Of a DNA stretch of 16,037 nucleotides, positions 1 to 7,436 are shown in pieces; positions within the stretch are counted from its first letter, which is position 1, and every line of letters starts with the position of its first letter. The stretch lies in the NCBI GenBank assembly GCA_937864935.1, contig CALMDN010000556.1, positions 1-16,037 on the forward strand, in the 5' to 3' direction. The stretch is from an uncultured Bacteroidales bacterium (lineage in GTDB: Bacteria > Bacteroidota > Bacteroidia > Bacteroidales > Lentimicrobiaceae). The translations under genes were made by a program, and so were the position numbers. Below the pieces are notes generated by a model. It was not told the origin of the DNA and searched no databases. It was given only the letters and a program-made list of their open reading frames with translations.

Positions 1-378
1 CGTCAGCAGCCACATGGCGAAGCCTGGAAGCAGGCTTACCGTGAGCTGGCAAAGCCTTTTCTGGAATCCGGAGTATTGCCGGAGAACCTGAAAGAGGCTT
101 TTCGCAGGTATCTCATCAATCCTTCGGCATCAAGCACTTCGAATATTGCTCTGGCCGAGGCACTGAGGGTATTTGATGAGGATATTGCCGCCACACTGAT
201 CAGCGAACTCCCTGACAATGCTATATTCGCACTTCCTGATGGTCGTCTGTTCAAGCGGGGAGCAAAGCTGAGAAAGCGTTACCGGTGTGAATGCCTCAGC
301 AACAGAAGGGTATATCTTTTCAGCCCGTTGGCTCCGGTAATTCCTGTCAAACAGGAAACGGATCCGACAGAGTATTAA
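1..378 (+). CDS. SprT-like domain protein (C-terminal part, cut by window edge)
   Basis: The reading frame is open from base 1 to the TAA at 376-378, so this is the 3' part of a gene that starts upstream. The first visible residues contain HGEAWK, which resembles the third zinc-ligand region (His-Gly-x-x-Trp/Phe) found after the HExxH helix in SprT/Spartan-fold proteins. The HExxH itself would lie outside the window. The tail (LRKRYRC followed by RVYLFSPLAPV) resembles the end of short Bacteroidota SprT-like proteins, which often sit beside mannose-1-phosphate guanylyltransferase, as here. SprT-fold proteins are zinc metalloproteases or relatives; the substrate is unknown. Family assignment rests on pattern recognition of the C-terminal part only. 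The manC ATG lies 56 bp downstream on the same strand, so co-transcription is possible. Confidence 0.7.
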   Translation, partial: RQQPHGEAWKQAYRELAKPFLESGVLPENLKEAFRRYLINPSASSTSNIALAEALRVFDEDIAATLISELPDNAIFALPDGRLFKRGAKLRKRYRCECLSNRRVYLFSPLAPVIPVKQETDPTEY

Positions 379-434
379 TCAAGGCAGGGATTCACCACCA
401 TAAACCTGCCCTTAACTTAAATCAACCCGGAATT

Positions 435-1526
435 ATGAACAAAAACAACTATTGTATTATCATGGCCGGTGGTATTGGTGCCCGTTTCTGGCCCATGAGC
501 AGGCAAAACCACCCGAAACAGTTTATCGATATTCTGGGTACCGGCGAGACCCTCATACAATCCACTTTCAACCGCTTCCGCAAGGTTTGTCCGGCGGAGA
601 ATGTTTTCATTGTGACCAATGAGATATATAAACGTCAGGTTTTGGAGCAGTTGCCTGAACTTCAGGATTCTCAGGTACTCTGCGAACCTTCAAGGCGCAA
701 TACCGCACCTTGTATTGCGTATGCCAATGCCCGCATCTTTGAACTCAATCCAGAAGCCAATGTGGTTGTCGCTCCTTCGGATCACATCATCCTGAAGGAG
801 GATGTTTTCACTGAAGTAATTACTGCCGCTCTGGAAGCCTCGGAAAAGAACCCCTGGCTGCTGACCCTGGGAATACAACCCAGCCGTCCCGACACCGGTT
901 ATGGTTATATTCAGTTTGATGAATCAACCGGATATGCTGCTGACAGCCGGATTAAAAAAGTGAAAACCTTTACCGAAAAGCCGCAGCTTGAAATGGCGAA
1001 GCAGTTTTTAAGCAGTGGAGATTTCCTGTGGAATTCAGGGATTTTCATCTGGAAGCTCAAGACCATCATGGCGGCCTTCGACAGGTACCTGGCGGAAGTA
1101 AGCCAGCTTTTCAAAGCCGGATCAGGCCTCTACAACACCCCCGGAGAAGCGGCTTTTATACAGCAGACCTACTCGGTGTGCAAAAGCATTTCTATTGATT
1201 ATGGTGTTATGGAAAAGGCAGATAACGTGTATGTACTTTCTTCGGATTTTGGCTGGAGCGATCTCGGAACATGGGGGTCATTGTATGAAACGCGCAGGAA
1301 AGACCAATATCAGAATGCCGTGGTAGGACAGAATGTGTTGATGTACAACAGCAACAACTGCATTGTGAACATGCCGAAAGACAAACTGGTGGTGCTTCAG
1401 GGACTGGACGATTACATTGTTGTTGAAGACGATGGAATCCTGCTGGTGTGCCGTAAGAGTGACGAGCAGCAGATCAGACAGTTTGTAAACGATGTGATGA
1501 TTGAAAAGGGAGAAAAATTTGTTTAA
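435..1526 (+). CDS. manC: Mannose-1-phosphate guanylyltransferase (GDP), short form
   Basis: A 363-residue cytoplasmic nucleotidyltransferase predicted to make GDP-mannose from mannose-1-phosphate and GTP, feeding surface glycan, O-antigen or GDP-fucose synthesis. The N-terminal nucleotide-binding loop GGIGARFWPMSR lies at residues 12-23 with the following PKQF. Further family motifs are EPSRRNTAPC, APSDH, GYGYI, FTEKP (179-183), LWNSGIF (around Asn200), SIDYGVMEK and GWSDLGTW. The C-terminal cupin-type phosphomannose isomerase domain of bifunctional enzymes is absent. I chose the ATG at 435, because it begins directly before the conserved first strand and loop. The open frame extends back to 291, but that part overlaps the SprT-like gene and looks non-coding. 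The next gene starts 19 bp after the stop, so the two are probably co-transcribed. Confidence 0.93.
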   Translation: MNKNNYCIIMAGGIGARFWPMSRQNHPKQFIDILGTGETLIQSTFNRFRKVCPAENVFIVTNEIYKRQVLEQLPELQDSQVLCEPSRRNTAPCIAYANARIFELNPEANVVVAPSDHIILKEDVFTEVITAALEASEKNPWLLTLGIQPSRPDTGYGYIQFDESTGYAADSRIKKVKTFTEKPQLEMAKQFLSSGDFLWNSGIFIWKLKTIMAAFDRYLAEVSQLFKAGSGLYNTPGEAAFIQQTYSVCKSISIDYGVMEKADNVYVLSSDFGWSDLGTWGSLYETRRKDQYQNAVVGQNVLMYNSNNCIVNMPKDKLVVLQGLDDYIVVEDDGILLVCRKSDEQQIRQFVNDVMIEKGEKFV

Positions 1527-1545
1527 AAACCAATAAACCACTGAT

Positions 1546-3756
1546 ATGAAACGAATACTGATTTTATTTTTTGTCCTCATCACCGGTTTTTCGCGGGCTG
1601 ATGAAGGTATGTGGCTGCCACTTCTGGTAGAACGCCTCAACTATGTTGACATGCAGAAAGAGGGGCTGAAACTTACACCGGAGGAGATCTACAGCATCAA
1701 CCATTCGAGTCTGAAGGATGCCATCATTCAGTTTGGCAATGGCTGTACAGGTGAAATGATCAGCAGCCAGGGCCTGGTACTCACCAATCACCATTGCGGT
1801 TACGGTTCAATCCAGTCGCACAGTACCGTAGAGCATGATTATCTTGCTGATGGATTCTGGGCCATGAACCTCAGCGAGGAGCTGCCCAACGAAGGTTTAA
1901 CCGCAAGGTTCCTGGTCAGGATTGAAGACGTTACGCTGAATATCCTGAGCCAGCTTACGGCCAGTATGACTGAAGCAGAACGCAGTGCGAAGATTGCCGA
2001 GCTCTCGAAAACAATACAGAACGATGCTACCAAAGGCACAGGATATGAGGCGCGTGTAGCCTCATTTTTCAATGGAAACGAGTTCTATCTGTTTGTTTAT
2101 GAGGTATTTCGTGATGTACGACTGGTAGGAGCACCACCTTCCTCCATCGGCAAGTTCGGAGCTGATACCGACAACTGGATGTGGCCGCGCCATACCGGTG
2201 ATTTTTCAATGTTCAGGGTATATGCCAGTGCTGACGGTAAACCTGCCGATTATTCAAAAGCCAATGTTCCGCTCAAACCGAAACACCACCTGCCCGTTTC
2301 CCTCAATGGCTACGAAAAAGGTGATTTTGCCATGATTATGGGTTACCCGGGCAGTACCGACCGGTATCTTACCTCCTGGGGTGTGAAGCTGGCGATCGAA
2401 ACCAGCAACCCTACCATTGTGAAGATCAGGGAGCGGAAACTCGCTATCATGCGTGAAGACATGGACGCCAACCGTGAGGTAGGAATCAAATATTCGTCGA
2501 AATACGCACAGACTTCCAACTACTGGAAATACTTTATCGGCCAGACCCGCGGCCTGAAAAGGCTGAAAGTGCTCGACGACAAGCAGAAGATTGAAGCTGA
2601 ATTTGCAGCATGGCTAAATGCTTCTGCCGACAGAAAGGACAAGTATGGATCTGCTCTTTCAGATATTGAAGCCGCCTACAAAGTAATGGAACAATATACC
2701 CTTCAGCGCTGGTACTTTATTGAATCGGTAATACGGGGAGCAGAAATCATGTCGCTGGCACAGTCGTTCAGTTCTTTGGGTAACGAACTGAAGGCTGAAC
2801 AACCTTCTGCAGAAAAGATTGCCAAAATGAAGGAGAGCCTTGGCAAGAGTGCTGAAAAGCATTTTAAAAATTACAATCAGCCGACAGATTATAAGCTGCT
2901 GAAAGCCATGCTTGAGATGTATTTCCAGAATGTTCCTGTTGAGCAGCAGCCGGTAGCTTTCCGCGACATGGTGGCTAAGTTTAAAGGCGATTTTGGTAAA
3001 CTGGCCGATCATATTTTCAGGAAATCAGTATTCGCCGACCAGATGAAAGTGAATGCTTTCCTTGCCAAACCTTCGCTTAAGGCACTGGAAAAGGATCCGG
3101 CCTACAACCTGATGAAAGTTATGGTTGAAAAATACCGTGAAAATCAGAAGCTCATGGAAGCCTCCAATGAAATGCTGGAGCGTGGAAACAGGCTTTTTGT
3201 GGCAGGTTTGCGCGAAATGCAACCCGGACGGAAATTCTATCCCAATGCCAACTCAACCATGAGGCTTACCTACGGATCCATTCTCGACTACATTCCCGCG
3301 GATGCCGTTCATTATAATTACTACACCACGCTGAAAGGGGTGATGGAAAAAGAAGATCCCGACAACTGGGAATTTGTGGTTCCGGCAAAACTGAAGGAAC
3401 TTTATGAAAAGAAGGATTTCGGACCGTATGCTATGGCCGATGGTGTGATGCCTGTTGCCTTCCTGTCGACAACCGATATTACCGGGGGCAACTCGGGAAG
3501 CCCTGTACTGAATGGTAAAGGTGAACTGATTGGCCTGGCATTCGACGGCAACTGGGAAGCCATGAGCGGCGATATCGCGTTCGAACCGGAACTTCAGCGC
3601 ACCATCAGTGTTGACATCCGCTATGTACTCTTTATTGTGGATAAATATGCCGGTGCCGGCAATATCATCAAAGAACTGACCATTGCCCCGAAAACCAGGG
3701 TGAAGACCGGCGCAGAACAAACCAACATGCCTGTTGAAGTGAACACCGTTAATTAA
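1546..3756 (+). CDS. dpp7: S46 family dipeptidyl-peptidase, DPP7-like
   Basis: A 736-residue secreted serine exopeptidase of family S46, expected to release dipeptides from peptide N termini in the periplasm or at the surface. The N terminus (MKRILILFFVLITGF, then SRADEGMWLP) is a signal peptide. The chymotrypsin-like catalytic residues are visible: the His pair at 82-83 in TNHHCGY, Asp219 in HTGDF (Asp207/209 in DTDNW are nearby alternatives), and Ser650 in TGGNSGSP. Length matches the family (about 700-720). In Porphyromonas gingivalis, DPP11 has Arg673 and DPP7 has Gly673, 18 residues after the catalytic Ser655. Here the residue 18 after Ser650 is Gly668 (FDGNW), favouring DPP7-type preference for hydrophobic P1 residues over Asp/Glu. 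This supports a peptide-consuming lifestyle. A strong terminator follows directly. Confidence 0.93.
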   Translation: MKRILILFFVLITGFSRADEGMWLPLLVERLNYVDMQKEGLKLTPEEIYSINHSSLKDAIIQFGNGCTGEMISSQGLVLTNHHCGYGSIQSHSTVEHDYLADGFWAMNLSEELPNEGLTARFLVRIEDVTLNILSQLTASMTEAERSAKIAELSKTIQNDATKGTGYEARVASFFNGNEFYLFVYEVFRDVRLVGAPPSSIGKFGADTDNWMWPRHTGDFSMFRVYASADGKPADYSKANVPLKPKHHLPVSLNGYEKGDFAMIMGYPGSTDRYLTSWGVKLAIETSNPTIVKIRERKLAIMREDMDANREVGIKYSSKYAQTSNYWKYFIGQTRGLKRLKVLDDKQKIEAEFAAWLNASADRKDKYGSALSDIEAAYKVMEQYTLQRWYFIESVIRGAEIMSLAQSFSSLGNELKAEQPSAEKIAKMKESLGKSAEKHFKNYNQPTDYKLLKAMLEMYFQNVPVEQQPVAFRDMVAKFKGDFGKLADHIFRKSVFADQMKVNAFLAKPSLKALEKDPAYNLMKVMVEKYRENQKLMEASNEMLERGNRLFVAGLREMQPGRKFYPNANSTMRLTYGSILDYIPADAVHYNYYTTLKGVMEKEDPDNWEFVVPAKLKELYEKKDFGPYAMADGVMPVAFLSTTDITGGNSGSPVLNGKGELIGLAFDGNWEAMSGDIAFEPELQRTISVDIRYVLFIVDKYAGAGNIIKELTIAPKTRVKTGAEQTNMPVEVNTVN

Positions 3757-3769
3757 ATGAGCTTCTTTG

Positions 3770-3803
3770 CAGGGCCCGCGACCTTCCGGGCCCTGTCTTT
3801 TTT
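3770..3803 (+). terminator. Rho-independent terminator after the S46 peptidase gene
   Basis: A perfect 9-bp GC-rich stem, CAGGGCCCG (3770-3778) with CGGGCCCTG (3787-3795), has an 8-base loop and is followed by TCTTTTTT. It lies 13 bp after the peptidase stop codon and separates that unit from the CYTH/MutS-like pair. Confidence 0.88.
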
Positions 3804-3840
3804 CTTTGTCTCTGATTTCTGAGACAGCATTCAGCGAACT

Positions 3841-4314
3841 ATGAATCTTGAAATAGAGCATAAATTTCTTGTAAACTCATTTGCCTACAGATCACTGGCC
3901 GAACCGGTATTTTACCGACAAGGATACCTGGCTGCAATGCCCGACAAGATCATCAGGGTGAGAACAGTGGCTGAAAAAGGCTACATCACCATTAAATCAA
4001 GAATATCTACCCTCACCCGGAAGGAGTTTGAGTTTGAAATACCTTCAACAGATGCTGCACAAATGCTCGATGAACTTTGCATAGGCCCTTTGATCGAGAA
4101 AATGCGGTATAAGGTAGATTTTGAAGGATATACCTGGGAGGTGGATGAGTTTCTCGGTGACAATGCCGGGCTTGTTATTGCAGAGATTGAAGTGACCTCA
4201 GAATCCGAGACTTTCCCAATACCTGAATGGGTTGGACGTGAAGTAACCGGACAACCCAGGTACCTGAATTCCAACCTTTCGAAGCAGCCTTTCAAAACCT
4301 GGGAAAGTGAGTAA
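3841..4314 (+). CDS. CYTH domain protein (triphosphatase tunnel family)
   Basis: A 157-residue single-domain CYTH protein. The hallmark ExExK motif is at Glu4-Glu6-Lys8 (IEHKFLV), almost at the N terminus, which fixes the start. Basic residues of the tunnel follow: Arg39 and Arg41 (IIRVR), Lys52 (TIKSR) and the EKMRYKV strand. Acidic metal-binding strands are EFEFEIP (62-68), WEVDEF and AEIEVTSE. The end PRYLNSNLSKQPF is typical of small bacterial CYTH proteins. Characterised single-domain relatives mostly hydrolyse inorganic triphosphate or organic triphosphates; adenylate cyclase activity is less likely, and the actual substrate cannot be read here. Probably cytoplasmic. Its stop codon overlaps the GTG start of the MutS-like gene, indicating an operon with translational coupling. 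Confidence 0.88.
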   Translation: MNLEIEHKFLVNSFAYRSLAEPVFYRQGYLAAMPDKIIRVRTVAEKGYITIKSRISTLTRKEFEFEIPSTDAAQMLDELCIGPLIEKMRYKVDFEGYTWEVDEFLGDNAGLVIAEIEVTSESETFPIPEWVGREVTGQPRYLNSNLSKQPFKTWESE

Positions 4315-6103
4315 AGAGAATAACAGGGACCTGCTTGAAAAACTGCTGCTTGAGGCCATTCATCTCCGCGACTGGCACAACCGGCAGTTGCGGTATTTTA
4401 TTTACGGACGTATAGCCACTTTTCTTTTTTCGGCTGGTTTCGCAGTGATAGCTTTTTCAGTCTCGACTGTCTGGTGGATCCCCTTTGTGATCTGCATGAT
4501 ACTTTTCATTGTTCTGGTAGCGTATAACGAAAAACTGAAGGCCAGGCAGAAGCTTAACTTTGCTTACATTGAATCTGTTGAGGCTGAATTGTCGGCATCG
4601 GGCGGAAACTACCGGTGTTTCGATGGGAGCCCGGATTTTTCCGATCCAGCGCACCCCTTTGCAACCGATCTGGACATATTCGGTGAGCATTCGGTATTTC
4701 AGCTGGTGAACCGGTGTACAACCCATGCAGGGAAGCGTATGCTCGCTAGGTGGTTATTGAAACCCCTTCTTGAGAAAGATGAAATCCTCAACCGGCAGGA
4801 GGCGGTGGATGAATTGTCACGGCTTGCTGAGTGGCGGCTGAGATTCAGGGCCCTGGGGCTGGTGGCAGATGAGCAGAAGCAGGATATTGAGAACCTGTTG
4901 TCGTGGCTGCATACAAAACCCGAGTTTGACAAGCCGGTATTCAGGCTTGCCATTGCCCTGATACCCCTTCTTTCAATTACATCTGTAGTAACACTTGCTG
5001 CAGGGCTCATCAGCATTCAGGTTTTTATGATTTTCCTCCTGCTTCCCCTGATTGTTACCGGATTTTACACAAGGCTGATCAGTGCCAGGCATGCCATGCT
5101 TTCGCGGAAAGTTGAACTGCTTGAGAAATATGCGGCCCGGTTCAGTATGATAGAAGATGCAGATTTAAAGAGTGCTTTCTTCACTGGAATCGCTTCAAAG
5201 CTGAAAACCACCGGAAACAAAGCCAGTGAGCAGATCAGCAGGCTGGGCCGCATCACCGCATCTCTGGATACCCGGCTGAATATATTGGCAGGTCTGGCCC
5301 TCAATTTTCTGCTTTTGTGGGACATCAGACAAATGATACGACTTGAGAAATGGCAGCAGTCGCACAGCACTGATTTTCCGGTTTGGTTTGGCGTGCTGGC
5401 AGATGCTGAAGCCCTATCCGGGCTTGCATCGTTCGCCTTTGTAAACCCTGATTTTATTTTTCCTGAAATCAATGGGGAGAAGCTGGCCATACAGGCTACC
5501 GGTGCCGGCCACCCGCTGATCCCATCATCCCTGAGGGTCAACAATGTGATTTCAGTTGCCGGGGAAGGCAGTTTTAACATCATTACCGGGGCAAATATGG
5601 CTGGTAAAAGTACCTACCTTCGTACCATCGGGGTCAACCTGGTACTTGCTCTGGCTGGTGCTCCGGTTTGTGCGGAATCCTTTTCGTGTTATCCTGCAGG
5701 CCTTTTTACCAGTCTGAGAACAACGGATTCGCTGAGCGCCAGCCAATCTTATTTCTACGCTGAACTGCTCAGGCTAAAAGAGATCATCGACAGGCTTAAC
5801 CGGGGCGAGGCGCTGTACGTGTATCTTGATGAGATTCTGAAAGGTACCAATTCAGCCGATAAGCAGTCAGGATCCAAGGCCCTGCTGACACAACTGATCG
5901 GCCTGAATGCTTCGGGTTGTATTGCTACCCACGATCTTGAACTGGGAACCCTGGCACAGGCATTTCCAGGACATGTGGTAAATTACAGTTTTGAAGCGGA
6001 GATCGCAGGCGATGAACTGCACTTTGATTATAAACTGAAACCAGGCATTGCCCGGAACATGAATGCCACCTTCCTGATGAAAAAGATGGGGATCACACTC
6101 TGA
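4307..6103 (+). CDS. Membrane-anchored MutS-family ATPase
   Basis: A 598-residue protein whose C-terminal third is a MutS domain V ATPase: Walker A GANMAGKST (428-436), the ABC-type signature region DSLSASQS (474-481), Walker B with Asp508-Glu509 (YVYLDEI) and the switch His542 (ATHDLEL). All catalytic motifs are intact. Upstream lies a reduced MutS core/lever region (from about residue 125, FGEHSVFQLVNRC). The N terminus has two predicted membrane helices (about 34-52 and 55-73), with two more at about 214-236 and 238-258. The mismatch-binding domain I with its Phe-x-Glu motif is missing, and there is no Smr nuclease domain, so it is neither MutS1 nor MutS2. Start is GTG, overlapping the CYTH stop by 8 bp, with GGGAAAG just upstream. 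Role is unknown; classical mismatch repair seems unlikely. Confidence 0.85.
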   Translation: MSKENNRDLLEKLLLEAIHLRDWHNRQLRYFIYGRIATFLFSAGFAVIAFSVSTVWWIPFVICMILFIVLVAYNEKLKARQKLNFAYIESVEAELSASGGNYRCFDGSPDFSDPAHPFATDLDIFGEHSVFQLVNRCTTHAGKRMLARWLLKPLLEKDEILNRQEAVDELSRLAEWRLRFRALGLVADEQKQDIENLLSWLHTKPEFDKPVFRLAIALIPLLSITSVVTLAAGLISIQVFMIFLLLPLIVTGFYTRLISARHAMLSRKVELLEKYAARFSMIEDADLKSAFFTGIASKLKTTGNKASEQISRLGRITASLDTRLNILAGLALNFLLLWDIRQMIRLEKWQQSHSTDFPVWFGVLADAEALSGLASFAFVNPDFIFPEINGEKLAIQATGAGHPLIPSSLRVNNVISVAGEGSFNIITGANMAGKSTYLRTIGVNLVLALAGAPVCAESFSCYPAGLFTSLRTTDSLSASQSYFYAELLRLKEIIDRLNRGEALYVYLDEILKGTNSADKQSGSKALLTQLIGLNASGCIATHDLELGTLAQAFPGHVVNYSFEAEIAGDELHFDYKLKPGIARNMNATFLMKKMGITL

Positions 6104-6116
6104 ACTCCAAAAGAGT

Positions 6117-6162
6117 TAAAGAAAAGAGCAGGAGAATCTGTTTTGTACTGATTCTCCTGCTC
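6117..6162 (-). terminator. Hairpin terminator oriented for the minus strand in the convergent gap
   Basis: A perfect 13-bp inverted repeat, GAGCAGGAGAATC (6126-6138) with GATTCTCCTGCTC (6150-6162), has an 11-base loop. Read on the minus strand the stem is followed by TTTTCTTT, so it suits termination of the leftward lipoprotein transcript. On the plus strand no T run follows, although the hairpin could still slow the MutS-like transcript, which ends 22 bp before it. The rest of the gap (6163-6345) has no gene. It holds an 8-bp inverted repeat, CAGGTCGG (6306-6313) with CCGACCTG (6327-6334), of unknown role. Confidence 0.7.
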
Positions 6163-6345
6163 AGTGTAATTGTTGTGGGTAAAAATAAGTCTGGTCAGGA
6201 TAGGATAATTGTATGAATCTTATGGGATGAACGACGAATACTCTTGGTACATGATGTGATTATTTCAGGATGTTTTTAATTAGTTTTTCAGGGTTTCATC
6301 GTTTGCAGGTCGGAGATGTTTCATAACCGACCTGAATGCAGGTTC

Positions 6346-6834
6346 TCACTGAAACATATACACATAAAAGGACCCTTCAGTCGCCACCAGGGTTTCAGCC
6401 CCGGATGAGAAGGTAATTGAAGAAAAGCCTCCTCTCACGGTACTGTTTGCTGCATTGAAATCCGTAATTTCAAATGAACCGCTCTGGTAATAATAGTTTG
6501 TGCCGTTCACATCACGGAAAAGGGCTTCGGTTGTTGAACCCGGAGTAAAGGTGCCTGCCCCTGAGGAAGCCAGGTTGCCGGCAAACAGGTTGATCAGCGA
6601 AATACGTTGATCTGCCGGATCAACCTGCTGACCTCCTATGTTGGCGTTTGTTCCATCGAAATCGGACAGGTGGGTGGTTACCTCAAAGTTTGCTCCGTTT
6701 ATTTTACATTTGAAAAAATAGGTGGATTGCTGAGTCTCGTCTGAATCGTCACTGCTGTTGCAGGAAGTTGTGGTCAGGAACATGGTACTGCAAAGCACCG
6801 TTGCAGCAAAAATGAATTTCAGTCTTTCTTTCAT
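6346..6834 (-). CDS. Small lipoprotein, function unknown
   Basis: A 162-residue predicted lipoprotein. MKERLKF begins a hydrophobic signal ending at TTTSC, with the lipid-modified Cys25 followed by an acidic Ser/Asp stretch (NSSDDSDE). Such acidic residues after the Cys are typical of Bacteroidota lipoproteins exported to the cell surface. The mature part begins with FFKCKINGANFEV, a pattern seen at the start of many small Bacteroidota lipoproteins with a beta-sandwich-like fold, and is rich in Ser, Thr, Gly and Asn. A GTG sits directly before the ATG at 6834; I prefer the ATG. It is the last gene of the three-gene leftward group, 108 bp after the NTF2-like lipoprotein. I do not recognise a specific function. 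Confidence 0.75.
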   Translation of the reverse strand: MKERLKFIFAATVLCSTMFLTTTSCNSSDDSDETQQSTYFFKCKINGANFEVTTHLSDFDGTNANIGGQQVDPADQRISLINLFAGNLASSGAGTFTPGSTTEALFRDVNGTNYYYQSGSFEITDFNAANSTVRGGFSSITFSSGAETLVATEGSFYVYMFQ

Positions 6835-6913
6835 CACCGTAATGCTTTAAATCTTGTCCATAATAATTAGAGGATGATGATTGCCTCATGCTATGAATGC
6901 TGAATCAGAGGAA

Positions 6914-6937
6914 GAATGTTAACCACAGTTAACATTC
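6914..6937. repeat. Perfect inverted repeat between two lipoprotein genes
   Basis: GAATGTTAAC (6914-6923) and GTTAACATTC (6928-6937) form a 10-bp perfect stem with a 4-base loop. It starts 5 bp beyond the stop codon of the NTF2-like lipoprotein gene. On the minus strand the stem is followed by TTCCTCTG rather than a T run, so it is a weak terminator, an mRNA-stabilising hairpin or a protein-binding dyad. Confidence 0.6.
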
Positions 6938-6942
6938 CATCA

Positions 6943-7383
6943 TCAGTTGGTTTGAAATGCTGAAATTTTCCATGAACCTTCACCGGTTTTCTTCCAGAAG
7001 ATGGAATAGTAGCCGCTTGCCTGACCCACCAGTGAGTCACCTTTTATCCAGTCATGTGTATAGGAACCAGATTGAAATGCAAGCGTGCTGCTGAAGGCTT
7101 CAGTTATTTTCTTGCAGGCAAGATTGCTCAGCATGGGGGCCGCTGGTTCAATAAATCCTGACTTCAAAGCATCCAGGCCGATCAGGGCGGTGTCGGTGAT
7201 TACGATTCCATCCGGTGAAAACTGGCTGGCAATGGCATCAATATCCTGAGCATTCCAGGCATCAACCCATTGCTGATATAGCGTGTCGGTTGTCTGAAGC
7301 GTTGATTTTTCTTCTTTTACCGGATTACAGGCGAAAGCCAGCAGAAACAGAAGAATGGCAGGCAGAAGAAGCAGGTTTTTCAT
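6943..7383 (-). CDS. NTF2-like (SnoaL/DUF4440-type) lipoprotein
   Basis: A 146-residue predicted lipoprotein. A strongly hydrophobic signal (MKNLLLLPAILLFLLAFAC) ends at Cys19, and the mature protein begins NPVKEEK. The remaining about 110 residues look like an NTF2-fold cone domain of the SnoaL/DUF4440 type: a first helix with LYQQWVDAWNAQDIDAIASQF, then FSPDGIVITDTALIGLDAL, and C-terminal strands GYYSIFWKKTGEGSWKISAF. Family members often bind or turn over small molecules, but no catalytic residues can be assigned here. It lies 53 bp downstream of the T9SS cargo gene on the same strand, probably co-transcribed, and ends just before a perfect inverted repeat. Confidence 0.82.
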   Translation of the reverse strand: MKNLLLLPAILLFLLAFACNPVKEEKSTLQTTDTLYQQWVDAWNAQDIDAIASQFSPDGIVITDTALIGLDALKSGFIEPAAPMLSNLACKKITEAFSSTLAFQSGSYTHDWIKGDSLVGQASGYYSIFWKKTGEGSWKISAFQTN

Positions 7384-7436
7384 GATTTGCTTTTTTAGGG
7401 TTAATGATCTAATGAAAATCTGAAGATGAAATCTGT

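Noticed and set aside
383..410. Inverted repeat GGCAGG with CCTGCC between the SprT-like gene and manC, possible terminator
   Set aside because: Only 6 bp of stem with a 16-base loop and no T run; more likely chance in a probable operon.
291..434. N-terminal extension of manC back to 291
   Set aside because: It overlaps the SprT-like gene in another frame, has no family similarity, and the ATG at 435 directly precedes the conserved nucleotide-binding fold.
3807..3826. Second small hairpin TGTCTC with GAGACA before the CYTH gene
   Set aside because: Six base pairs with an 8-base loop and no conserved regulatory motif; no riboswitch features seen.
3253..3861. Long open frame antisense to the S46 peptidase gene
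   Set aside because: It lies opposite a well-supported conserved gene and includes the antisense of the terminator; its translation resembles no family.
4307..6103. Assignment of the MutS-like gene as mutS (mismatch repair)
   Set aside because: Only the ATPase and part of the core are present, the mismatch-binding domain is absent, and there are membrane helices; calling it mutS would be misleading.
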